Source: Meloidogyne chitwoodi (Eukaryota > Nematoda > Chromadorea > Rhabditida > Meloidogynidae). From it: a stretch of 64,000 nt of DNA. Both the position numbers and the translations under genes were made by a program. Below the pieces are notes generated by a model, which was given only the letters and a program-made list of their open reading frames with translations, had not been told where the DNA came from and did not search any database. Positions 46,850 through 58,600 of this stretch are shown here, in pieces; positions within the stretch are counted from its first letter, which is position 1, and each line of letters begins with the position of its first letter. The stretch is from contig JACZZP010000013.1 in NCBI GenBank assembly GCA_015183035.1, positions 1,116,001-1,180,000 on the forward strand. Direction: 5' to 3'.

Positions 46850-47775
46850 TTAAATTCGATAATTTATTCGTTTACGTATGACAGAAAATATATCTAAATA
46901 TTGTTGTGCTGTGTCAATAGCAGTATAATTATCCGGTTGAGTGCTTTGCTTTTGAATAATTTCTGGAGGTTTCAAATTGTAGTCAGAAAAGAAAATGTCA
47001 ATAATCTCTTGTAAAAGTGCCTGGCATTGTATGACAATATTAGAAGCAGCATATTCAATCTCAACGATAGTGCCCTCAAAATTTAATGATATTAAATTAC
47101 TATAAATGATCTTATTTCAAATAAAACCTTTACTGAAGAACTTAGAGTAACTGTTCCAACTCGAAGGCGAAAATCTTTAAGAATATACTCATTGCCAACA
47201 AGTTCAAACTTTCCTGATTCCATGGTTAGTCCGGCACTAAGAAATTTTTCCAATTGCAATTCAAAACCTTTGTCGGCTGTAGCACGCGGCGGAACTGAAG
47301 AACGAGTTGTGGCTGGTCTTTCGACGCTTCCACTTTCAGATGGTGTCTGGGAATCTGGTTTGTTTGCATTAATTATGAAAGCGCTGTCTGGGAAATTTGA
47401 ATGGTGGATCAAGTAAAATCCATTTATCTAAAAGTTAACATTGATATTAAAAAATGTTTAAAAAACAACCAAAGTGGCAATTTGTTGTTGTGGCTTATAC
47501 CATGTGCAATCAACTCTAAAATGTTTGGAAGTAGATGGAGGTGCGATAGCTCCAGCCTGTTCGAATATCAATTCCTAATTTTAAAAATAGTAGAATAATC
47601 TTTAAATAAAATCAGTACATAACAATTAAACTCAAAAAATTCTATGTTAATGTTTACATCTTACATTTATATAAATACTTACAATCGATCGCTCACTTTG
47701 AGTAGTCTCAAAAACCCTAATTAAAAAAATTCATCTAAATATAAGTAATATTTGTGTTTACCAAGCGACTCCCAT
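46850..47775 (-). CDS. mdt-20: Mediator complex subunit 20 (MED20)
   Basis: Head-module subunit of Mediator, the RNA polymerase II co-activator. Minus strand from ATG 47773-47775: MGVAWVFETTQSERSIELIF (MED20 proteins start MGVT/MGVA), HFRVDCTWYKP, NGFYLIHHSNFPDSAF, then an inserted Ser/Pro-rich stretch (NKPDSQTPSESGSVERPA). The conserved second half has MESGKFELVGNEYILKDF, RVGTVTLSSSVKGTIVEIEY and TAQQYLDIFSVIRKR, ending INYRI. Four small introns give consistent phases. The linker between the two halves is longer than in vertebrate MED20. Confidence 0.88.
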
Positions 47776-48300
47776 TTTTAAGAATAAAACCAGGCGCAAT
47801 ACATATACAAGATACTAAAGCATGCAAAGTACAATATTATAAATGAAATCTAAAAATACTTAATGTTTGGTATTTAAACCAATATAACACACAAAACAAT
47901 AAATGAAAACTTTAATAAAATTCTTTCAAAAAATATATGTACTATTTGTGTTCAATCCAAAGTAATTACTAAAATATTTAAATCCAACAAAATGAAAGAT
48001 AAACTATTAGTTGAGTTCTCATTTTTAAAGTTTTTAGAGCTTTCTAATGGATGAATTCACAAACAGTACAATAAAAAAATAAATTTATATAATAAATGAG
48101 TCAATAAGGATATTTTTAAAAAATTTCAAAAGAGATAACAAATTAAAAAAAAAGTCCAATAGTCAAATTTAATGACGAAAAATAGCAGCATAAAATGTAA
48201 TATATCGAAGATCATTAAAAATTGAGCCTTAATAATCAGAATATTAATAATTACGACTGAATGTAAAACCAACCAATATTAAAGCAAAAACACCAACAAA
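47776..48300. other. Spacer DRP-1 / MED20
   Basis: About 525 bp of AT-rich DNA holding the DRP-1 3' end and MED20 5' flank. No extra gene seen. Confidence 0.5.
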
Positions 48301-51235
48301 TCACCAAATATGCGTCTCACGAACTTCGCTAATCACTTGATTAGCTTTGTTCAGCGCCTATCAAAATTTATATTTTTAAAATAAAATTTGTCAAATTTAC
48401 TTTAAGCATTTCGGCCGACTCGGCTCGTTTCTGAGCTATCGCATCACTTTCCGCAAGAAGAGTATTTAAATCATCGGCATTGTAAAGACGTCTGACCAAT
48501 TCACTTTGCAAATTTTCCTGTGAAAAACAAAATTAACTAAAATAAAGGGAATTCCACACTTTGACATTATTAACAAGGAAATTCATAATCGCTTTCGGCA
48601 CCAAATCTTGGATTGCTTTACGGACGATGATAAAATAGCCTTTGATTAAACGCTCTAAGAATTTATAATTTGAAAATTCAAATATAAAGAATTAAAAATG
48701 CACAAACGCACCGATAACAGCAATATCTCGCTTTTCTCTTACTGACAAAGCACGTCTAACAGTTTTATCAGTACGTGTAAGAACACCCATAGAACCATCC
48801 ATACTTCCGCTATCAACTCCAGTGTCAAATTCATCATCAAGCTTGTTTGTAGTCCGTTGAAACCAATAACCAGGGTTAAGTTTTTTAAGATTAACCTTAT
48901 TGTGAATGTCGGTATAAAAAGCTGATTCACCAAAAACTCCACCATTTGTACCATTCTCTAAATTGGGCAACGAAGGATTAGTTTTTTTATCTGGAGCTTC
49001 AGAAGCAGGTACTTTCTTAAAAAGATATAAATTTTAATAGATATAAGCTTAATTGCTTTTTTATATGTTCCTGCTATAATTACTTCAGTAATCATTGCAG
49101 CGCATTCCTCTGAAGACGAAGCTCCTTGTAAAGAATTAATAAGCGAAGCATCCGATGCAAATTCTGGATGCTTGGTATTTATATAAGCCAATTGAATAGA
49201 AACAAGATTCGAGACAAATCTTTAAATTATTTTTAATATACATATAAAAATAAAAAAATTACTCTTTGGTAGGTGGAATGCGGTCGCTGAGAACCGAATT
49301 AATCACCTCATGAATTCGCTCATATAAATGCGGAAAACGTTGCATTTCTTGTTGAACTTCTAATAAATTTTATTATTAGAAATAACAAAAAAGATCTAAA
49401 TAACCTATGCCACAATGCTGAACTATGCGAAGCATTTCCTCATAAACCAAATCAACACAAGTAATAGCCGGCTCCTCAAGTCTCTCAATTTGCTTTTTAA
49501 CCAAAAGTTCAAAACTCACTTCAGGAATGAATAATGATGGTCGCAAACCCTACAAAAGATAGTGATTAGATGAGTCACAAAATTACCGTCGCATTTCGAA
49601 TTGCGGTCAAAACATCCAATTTGTTTAAATTTTCCAAAGGATCAAACATTTCAAGCGCATGTGTGAATGTCTCGTGAAAAATATAACATATACGAGCACC
49701 ACCACACAATTCAGTAGTCTCAATATTTCGAGTAGTGCCGTCAATAGTTGAGTTATACGCCGTGGAAAAATGTGTAATAATATTCAGGAGAGTTCTATTT
49801 TTATCAACAATAGCCTCACCAAAGCTACGCAAAATACTCTGACAGTGAACCACAAGAGAACTTATCTGAAAAATATATAATAAAAGATTTAATACAAACA
49901 AATTTAGAAATAAAACAAACACGAAGTTTCAGATGCGGGAGGCATTCACGAATGTGGTGCTTAAGAAAAATTTTGAATAAAAGTTAAATGAAAATAACCA
50001 TGAGAAGGCGATTGAGCGTTTTAGTTAAATAAGGAATTCCATTTTGGGATGCCAAAGTAGGATATTTTGTCCGAAGAAACTTAGACTCATCCTTAAGACA
50101 ATCCTTGATTGTCTTATTAGCAATAATATCGGCCTGCGATCGGTTCACACTGTGATAAAAATGTATTTAAAAAATTGACATTAACGTCATAAAAGTTACA
50201 GGTAAAAAACATACATTCCAATAATCCCTAGTTTTACGGGCACCAATCTTCCTGTAAGCACATCCATGGCATCAGTTCCCTGATCCATGAGGTCAAGTTT
50301 AGTCAAAAGAACAAGGGTTCTGTTCCCTAAATTTATAAGCATATCATGTGCTGAATAATAGGAATATACCTTCTTTATCTACCTCTCGAGCAATTTTAAG
50401 TGATTCACTAGTGGCAAAATCTTGGTTTGCAGGCATCACAGCCAAAATTATTGAATTAGGATTCGAAATGAAAGAAAACAACATCTTTCGAATTTGAACC
50501 TAATTTATTAAATATATCTTCGAATCAAAGTAAGCAAAACCTCGATATCAGCAGGCTGATCTCCGACAGGGACTTTAGTAAGACCAGGCAAATCCACAAG
50601 ACTAAGATTGACCACATTGTGCGAATAAATTGTCAGAGTGATAGCAACAGGCGAAATCCCCTTATTACTTAATTAAAAAGTCAAACTTTAATTTTAATGA
50701 AAATAATGAACCTTCCTGTTAAACGATCAGTCTCGCGTTCAATCTCAAGACGAACTTCCTAAATTAAAAATTTATTTGTTTAATCATTAGTTTTACATCA
50801 AAATTAGTGTAAATAACGCCTGGCGCATGTCCAAACTCAGCCCATTCTTCCAAAGCCGGCGCTTAAAATAAAACAATTTTTTAAATAAAAAGAAAAGTAT
50901 ACCTTTTTTCTGCTCTCTTAAGGCACTCTTTAAAGGTGAATGTGATAAATGGAGAATAAGTGGGCGCCGAGTAACGATACCAACACCCCTTGGCAAAAAG
51001 TCACGCCCAACAATTCCTTCAATTGCCGAACTCTTTCCAGAGCTCTAAAAAAACAATCAGGAACAATTAAATCGAAAGTATAACCTGAGAACCAATAACA
51101 ACAATTTGTGGAAGTTCGACTTCAGCTCCTTGACAGCCAACAGTCGCAAAAACATCTACAATTAATAAAAACTGTTTTAAAAATCCATATTAAATAACCT
51201 TGTAATTTACTGATAACAGGAATAAGTGACTCCAT
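48301..51235 (-). CDS. drp-1: Dynamin-related protein 1 (mitochondrial/peroxisomal fission GTPase)
   Basis: Minus strand from ATG 51233-51235: [19 protein letters not shown], then G1 [20 protein letters not shown]2 [11 protein letters not shown]3 [15 protein letters not shown] and G4 [20 protein letters not shown]. The middle/stalk domain follows ([35 protein letters not shown]). The variable region has [10 protein letters not shown] and a Ser/Asp-rich stretch, then the GED ([38 protein letters not shown]) and an end at ETHIW. There is no PH or Pro-rich domain, which makes it a Drp1-type and not a classical dynamin. About 13 small introns. Stop 48301-48303. It is the most upstream gene of a same-strand cluster with MED20 and SPL. 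Confidence 0.95.
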
Positions 51236-52197
51236 TTGTAACAAACTAATATAAAATATGTATTCTATAATAAACGAAAACCTTTCAAATTATTTAAGAA
51301 TTAAAAATATTAGTAAAAAAAGCAAAATATATACAATCCTCATACATACAACATATATATATATTAATAAGGCAAAAATAAAATTTAAATTGCATAAATA
51401 TTAAACGTGTGCTACATATGTTTAGCGCGATTTTTTATTTCTATAAAAAAAATTTTTGCTCAACATTTTTTGTGTTAATAAAGATCGTAAAATTATTAAG
51501 AAAAAACCTTCCCACACTTGTATCTTTCATCTTAATATTTCTTAGTAAACATATAAACAATTACATTCAATGAAAATGAATGATTCTTCATATATTCTCT
51601 TAATATTGTTTTTCCTAAGCTTTTTGCAATTCTTATTGCCTTATTTCGCTTTAACCTTTACTTTAACACATCTGTAATAAATAAATTAACCAACTTGCAA
51701 AATTGATTTTTCTTGATAAAACGAATAGACTTATTGTTAGTTAAAGGTTTATACAAATATGTATATATTATTCAGAAAAATTTTAGCAATAAAAACAAGC
51801 GGAAGTGGACATCCCAATTAGTTGCGGGAAATTGTTCGCGAGCCGATTTGTCACAAAGTCAGTTGATCGCGGCCGTTTTATTGAGAAAGATTTTCGCTGA
51901 TTTGATGTGCTGTATTTGAATGTAAATATTTAAAATTGAATGATTGATGAATAAGAGAAGTCACATATCTTTTTAAATGAAAACCCTTGAAATTAGATAA
52001 TAGCTAAACGCCTCTAAAGTGAAAATATCAAAAGACAGTCTAAATTTAACGTTCACTTTTGATTTAATGAATCGCAAAAAACAAATTAAATAATATAATT
52101 ACAACTCTCTTTTATCAACTCTAATTAAATTCAACACATTTACGATAAATAAAGTCAAAACTACTTCATCCTATCTTTCTATGTATTTCTTAAAAAC
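51236..52197. other. Intergenic region between UQCRQ and DRP-1
   Basis: About 960 bp with the DRP-1 upstream flank. A GC-richer patch (about 51795-51910, with CGCGAGCC and GATCGCGGCCG) stands out of A/T DNA. A short ORF over it (51713-51919) has no recognisable domain and I do not call it. Confidence 0.5.
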
Positions 52198-52458
52198 TCA
52201 GTGGTGCTTTTCGCGCATAGTTCTCATATGTTCTTTTTTAGCCCAATCATAGATTAAATAGTAAATTGTTCCAGGCAAGGCCCACATCCACCAGTAACGA
52301 CCATACTCCTTTACAGGCTTCCAACATCCAATGAAAAATCCTTTCCAAGCTTTTTGTTCATTAGGAGCCAAACCAATTCTATAAAAACCATAAGCTTTTG
52401 TGAATTTGCCCAATTCATGTCCAATGCCACCACTCATTCGAGGAATTGTGAAGCGCAT
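52198..52458 (-). CDS. UQCRQ: Cytochrome bc1 complex subunit 8 (UQCRQ/QCR8-like)
   Basis: Small inner-mitochondrial-membrane subunit of respiratory complex III. A single uninterrupted exon encodes 86 residues: MRFTIPRMSGGIGHELGKF, then YRIGLAPNEQKAWKGF, where the family has SPFEQ+AF, and a single transmembrane segment (WWMWALPGTIYYLIYDWA) followed by a charged tail KKEHMRTMREKHH. Length and order match the family (about 80-95 residues). It lies about 210 bp downstream of MSH2 on the same strand. Confidence 0.85.
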   Translation of the reverse strand: MRFTIPRMSGGIGHELGKFTKAYGFYRIGLAPNEQKAWKGFFIGCWKPVKEYGRYWWMWALPGTIYYLIYDWAKKEHMRTMREKHH

Positions 52459-52666
52459 TTTTGAATTTATAGAACTTTTCTACCTTAAATAATAGACGAA
52501 TTAAAAAACAATTTCAAATATATTAATGAAATATATCAAAATAAATTTAAAAAAATATTTCAATGGAATTTTTAATCAAAGAAACAAAAAATAATTTAAT
52601 ATAAAAAATTTCAAAAATATAGGTAATTTAATTCAACTGCTTAATTTTCATCTCAATTATTCTTTT

Positions 52667-55379
52667 TTATGCATTCCCTTCTAATTCACGTAAGATATCT
52701 TCTGCATTCTTTAAATAGTCAAAAATTATTTATTAAAAATTGAAATTTCCTACATCCAAAATTTCTTGTGAAAATCCAACAAGTTGAGCAATTTTTAATC
52801 CAAATGATTTTTGTGCCACACCTGGCATTACTTGAAATAAAATAACAAGATTTCCTTCTTCAACAAATGTGTCCATTCGGCAATTTTTTACTTTACCCGG
52901 ATGAAGTTGTTCCAACTCAGAGATTTCATGAAAATGTGTTGCAAAAAGTGTAAAGCAATTTAAACGACAAATTATATCCCTAAAAATTGACTTTTTAAGA
53001 TTACTTCAATAAAAATTTTATTACTCAGAAATTGACCATGCCAATCCAAAACCATCATAAGTACTTGTGCCTCGTCCAAGTTCATCAATTAATATGAGAG
53101 AATTTGGTGTGGCACTTCTCAGAATTGTGCTACAATCCATCATTTCAGCCATAAATCTATTTTTATTAGAATATTTACATATAAATAATTTTGGTTAAAT
53201 TAATCTTACGTTGAAATACCCTTGAACTGGTAATCTCCTGCTCCAACTCTTAAAAACACAAATTAATATTTTTAAATTAGAGTACCTTGTAAAAATTCCA
53301 TCAACAATAGAGAAACTTGCCATTTCACATGGCACAAAACAACCAATTTGTCCAAGGAGAATTGTTAAAGCTGCAGCCTTCAAATAAGTGCTTTTTCCTC
53401 CCATATTTGCACCTTTAAATTTTTTAAATTGTTTTTATGAAATAACTCAGTTTAAGAGCATATCCAAGGGGAACTAGGAGAGATGAATTTTCTCCAAAGT
53501 TTTTGATTGTTTAAAAAACAAATTTTGTTCCAATAAACAAAAAATTACATTCCGAAGGTGGAAAAATATTTTTTTGAATACCTGTGAGTATCATAAAATG
53601 AGCCAAATTTTGACCATTACTGTTTTGACCGAGTTGGACATCATTTGGAATAAAATGTATATTTGGAAGCCTTTCAACTGTAGGATGTCGACATTTACGC
53701 AGATCTATCACACCAGTCCCTTAACTAATTATATTTAAAAACAAATAAATAACAAATAATAGTAAATATGTCAAATTAAATATTTAAATTACATTTTTAT
53801 GATCAATAAATCTTCGATATCCTTTTTGCTAAAAGATAAAATTTAAATAAGACCTTGTTCAAAAATTTTTGGACGAACATAAGGAGTTGCTGAACTTGAA
53901 GTCACTATTGAAAACGCAGTTAAGACATCAAGAGTACCAATATGATCATCTAATAATTTAAAAGCAGACACATAACCAACTAAAAAATAACAAAAATAAA
54001 AGGAAATATTAACAAACAACCGCAAGTTGTGATAACAAGCTTTGTTAATTCTTCTTGATTTGATTCGTATGAACGAAGCAATTCCAAATATTGCTCATTA
54101 AGTTTATCAAGTTTTGCGGTAGAAAAACGCACCCCTCCCCCTTTTGTGCTGTCAATGACACGAACACCAGTAACAGAGCGAAGGAAACTTTCTGACTAAA
54201 TTAGATTAAAATTAGAAAATTTTAAATTTTCTGCATTTTTTCTTGTGATAAAAAAGTGTAGAATCTCTATCCAAAAACATACAGACAGTAAAAATTATTC
54301 AAATAAAATTCAAAATTTATAAAATTTAAATAATTAATCAGTGATATGCAGACAAAAAGCTTGGAGTTATGCAATTACAAATCATTAATTATAGAATATT
54401 TTTATCTATATGTTAAAATAATTTTTTAGATAAATTTACTACAAATACACAGAAAAAATAAAGTGTAAATGCACTTCGCCAAGAAATTTTTTATATAATA
54501 CTAACCTTTAACGTAACTCGAAAGAAAAATCCCAATTCAGAATTAGATTCCAGTTTTACTTCACATTTTGCATTATCTGCCATTTTTTTACGTAAACCTT
54601 GTGCTTCTTCATTCATTTTATCAATTTGTGAACTAAGCTCCTTTAATTGTGGATCAATATTTGGTTGAATTCTGTGTTGACCATTTTGTTCAAAATAATC
54701 AAAATCAAGTGTATTCTCTATGAGTTGAGAAAAACGGCGTAATTCAACAATACTTTGTTTAATTTTTTCCTTTAAAATTTTATATAAGAAATAATAACAA
54801 AAAAACCAATATTAATTTATCTATTGATGTCCAAATTTTTTCGGTTATACAAGTTTGCATTGAACACAATAAAGGATCAACTCTTCTAATTAAAAGAACC
54901 ATTTGATAAAGCCGATAACATTCCTTAAAATAATAAATTTAAAGTTTTTTAATTTAAAATTTTTACAGATAATGTTGCTTTCCCTTGTTCCAGCTTACGA
55001 GTTAAAAGCCCAACATCGGGCATGCGCCGAAGCAAATTCTCATGCAAAGATTGTCGTACAGAAGAACAAGAGTATAAAGCTTCTACAATATCTAACCGTT
55101 CTTCAATTTGACGAAGGGTGGTAAGTGGATGACAAAGCCAATCACCTTAATGTTTATTTATTGCTATGAAGCATAAATCTTTAATAGAGTAAAGTCGATG
55201 TCAAGTCAGCCAAAAAACATACGAATTAAGCGTTTGCCTGATGAAGACCGGCAACGATTTAAATGATCGAGCAATGTAATAGACGCTCCGCATTGACTAC
55301 TTTCTGATCCAATTGAAAAGATATCCAAGGCTTGTTGTGCTGTAGTGTCGATATTCATAAAATCGTTATTAGAAATCAT
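52667..55379 (-). CDS. msh-2: DNA mismatch repair protein MSH2, lacking N-terminal domains I and II
   Basis: Minus strand. MutS core: [15 protein letters not shown] (start of domain III), [41 protein letters not shown]-like [10 protein letters not shown], then the clamp ([31 protein letters not shown]). The ATPase has [24 protein letters not shown], Walker [15 protein letters not shown] (across an intron), [40 protein letters not shown], Walker [21 protein letters not shown] and [11 protein letters not shown]. These are MSH2-specific and not MSH4/5. It ends ELEGNA (stop 52667-52669). The only start in frame is [11 protein letters not shown] at 55379, which removes about 300 residues (mismatch-binding and connector domains) compared with the family. 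XPA begins 262 bp further on the other strand, leaving no room for them. Confidence 0.9.
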
Positions 55380-55444
55380 AGCAGATTATTTTTTAACTCC
55401 AATTATCAAAAACGAGATACGTATGAAAGACTCATTTTGCATTT

Positions 55445-55582
55445 TATTTCGTGTCCAGACATTTCGACAACAGAAATTGCACGATATTTCGTCCCAACGA
55501 CAAAAAATCGTGGGCTCGGGTAAACGAAATGTAATTTTTGCCGTATAAGCGAAATGTCGTACATTTTTGTTCGACGAAATGT
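55445..55582. promoter_or_regulatory. Candidate bidirectional promoter of MSH2 and XPA with ATTTCG/CGAAAT array
   Basis: In the roughly 260-bp head-to-head spacer, the hexamer ATTTCG occurs three times towards MSH2 (55446, 55461, 55486). Its complement CGAAAT occurs three times towards XPA (55525, 55550, 55575), each of these inside CGAAATGT and exactly 25 bp apart. The spacer is more GC-rich than other intergenic DNA here. Confidence 0.5.
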
Positions 55583-55640
55583 ACAGTCCCTTTATTTCTT
55601 CAAATTCCAATCAAGTGAAATTAAAAAACTGATTTTAAAA

Positions 55641-58600
55641 ATGAAGAGACCATTCGAGAAGAGCAAAATTTCAATTGTTGAGAAACTTTACAAGTGAGCA
55701 ATCCTAAATAAATTTTTCTCATAATTGTTAAGACAGCAACACAAACAATCTTATACATCAGCTGGTGGTTTTAACAGCGACGATGACGAATACGAGGAAA
55801 GGCGAGAACAAATTTCTAAAGAATTACAGAAAAGTTAGTAAAATTTTATTTAAAAAATATTAGAAATTTTATTAAGATCAAACTAGTTTTTATTTACATT
55901 TGAGTGCGCCGGAACTTTGCTTAGAGTGTCAAGGGCCTCTTTTTTCAGATGCGTATCTTTGGAAACATTTTAATCATCCAATTTGCAATAATTGCAGGTT
56001 TTTTAAATTTATTTCTATAATAATAAAAATTAAATAAAATTTACCTATAAAAAAATTTTTATGTATTTAAAAATAAATTATATTTAAGAGAATTAGAGAA
56101 GCATAAATTAATTAGCAGAACAGAAGCAAAGACTCGTTATTTACTGACAGATGCTGATTTGGATTTTAGGAAGCCTCAACTCCGCTATATTTCTCGAAAA
56201 AATCCTCATAATCCACGCTATGGGGATATGAGATTGTATTTATGTTCACAGGTTTTTTAATTAACTTCTTTGTCTAGGTTTGAAATTTATGAAAATTGTT
56301 ATGGAATTCATTTTAAATTATTTCATGGAATCCATTCTTTTAATTTTAAATTGATATGAGTTTTTAGCTATATTTTATTTAGTAAATAATTTATATAAAT
56401 TTTATTTTCTTTAGTTAGAAGAAAGAGCACTTCAAGTTCATGGCTCTTTATCATCGCTGGACGAGGAAAAACAAAAACGAGAACGTAACAGAGAACAAGC
56501 TACTGAACGACGATTTGAACGAAAAATTCATTCAATGCGTAAAGAGGTAGGAGATAAAAAATTTTATTTTTAATTTTTATCACATTTTTTAACTAATAGT
56601 GGTTGATTGGGGAGGATATAAATTTGTGACAGTTATTTTTGCTAGCCTGTCTTCAGAATTTTTTTTATTATTATCTAACATAAAAAGTGAAGTTTTTTCT
56701 TCTGCTGAGAGTTTATTTAATGCTTTTAATTTTTCATTCTAGAAAGAAAAATATTAAATTTTTAGTTTTAAATTTTAATACCTTTAATGAAATATTAAGT
56801 TGTGCCCCAATAAGTATTTGATAAAGCCAAGAACCTAGAAGGGCACCTCCAAATGGACATAGCATTGGTATCCAAAACCATTTATAATTATTATAACTAA
56901 AAATAAGTGGAAAAAAATTATAACAATTTTTGCTTTATTATTTCCCTATTTTAAAAATTTGATCTTTTTTATTATATTTATAATTTCCAATATATTCTTA
57001 GAATTTTCGAATTTTAATTCTTTTTTTTTTAATTCCTTTAGTCTAATAATTCTAATACTGAAACAAGATCATATATATTTAAAATACTCTCGCGTGATTA
57101 ATTAATTTCTCACCTAAAAACTTCCCAACCATAACCAGCCATTAAAGTAAAAAGTCTTGGTCCAAAATCTCTAGCTGGATTCATTGCATTTCCTGAATTT
57201 AAACCAAAACCCATACAAAGCATTGAAATCATTACACCCATTAATGGAGGTTGTGCTACTATTGGAATTTCATTCCTTTCGTCTGTAATAATTCCAAGAC
57301 TGAAACAAAGCATAGCTGTTGAGAAAACCTAAAAAATGTAATTTTTTAAACATTTTTTAGTGTTTTTTCATAAATTTTTACCGAAATAAAATTACCTGAT
57401 CAATTATTCCCCCAATAGTGCCTAAATGACTACCCGGATATGTAGCAAAAATAATAGCTGTAGCATTTGGGCCACTAACCATTCTTTTTCCTCCATCAAA
57501 TTCTTCAATCTTTTCTTAAAATATAATTTTATTAAACATTTTTCTAAATTTTTTGTACCAAAATACAAAATAAAACAAAGAGCAGCTCCAACAAAACCTC
57601 CAGCCACTTGTGCAATTGTATAAAACCAAAATTTTTTTAAGGAACTCATTTGGCCAAGTGACCAAGAAAATAAAGAAACTGCTGGATTTAAATGAGCACC
57701 ACTACATCTATATGCGCATTGCACTGCTAAAGTTAATGTTAATCCCCAACCAATGCAATGACCCAAAGCTGAATTCTTTTCTCCTTTAGATAAATACATT
57801 TGTGCATCAATACATAGGCCAACATACTTTTAAATATATATTTTTTTTAATTTTAACTTTTATTCAAATCATATTTCTTATTTTTTAATCTTTTCTTTTC
57901 TCGATAGACCTTACAATATTTTTTTCAAAAATTAATTAAATATTCCTATAATATTTGACAATTATTCTTTTATAATTATATCCACCAAACTCCCAACTTT
58001 GTCACCCTCTATCCTTAAAAGATAATATCCTCCCAATAAATATTTAAAAAAATTACAATAAGAAAAGTAGTTGCTACAAATTCACAAAGAACACATCTGT
58101 ATAATTTATTTTTTAGTCGACAATATTCGCGAATAGATTTTAATAACATTATTTTTTTTAATTAATTAATTTTATTATCTTTTTTATCTTTTACTAAAAT
58201 TTTTAAGTACAAAATTAAATGACTTATTAAATAACAAAGTTATCAATTAAATAAATGATTTATTAATTTGGGTGTTTTTGAAAAAAATCGAGTTTTTTTA
58301 AACTTTTTTAGGTAAATAATACATAAAATATATAATTAATAAAAAAGAAAATTTAATAAAATTTAAATTGGATACTCAAAAATAAATTTCTGAAATTTTA
58401 TTTTTTTCAAATTATTTTAAAGAAATGTTTTGTTATTTTTTTTTGAAATTTATTAAAGGGGGAGGGCAACAATTAAATAAATATATTTCTTTTTGGGTAA
58501 ATTTAAGGATTTTTAATTTTAAATATTTAAAAAAGAACAATGAATAAAGTGAATAAATTTATTGATTTTATTTTTTAAATGAAAAAAAGGAAAAAACATT

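Noticed and set aside
51713..51919. 68-codon ORF over the GC patch
   Set aside because: No domain or splice partner; composition changes mid-frame. Reported only as a GC anomaly.
55332..55610. Overlapping ORFs in the MSH2/XPA spacer as the missing MSH2 N-terminus
   Set aside because: The minus-strand frame MEFEEIKGLY... ends in a stop before the MSH2 ATG and shows no resemblance to MutS domain I or II.
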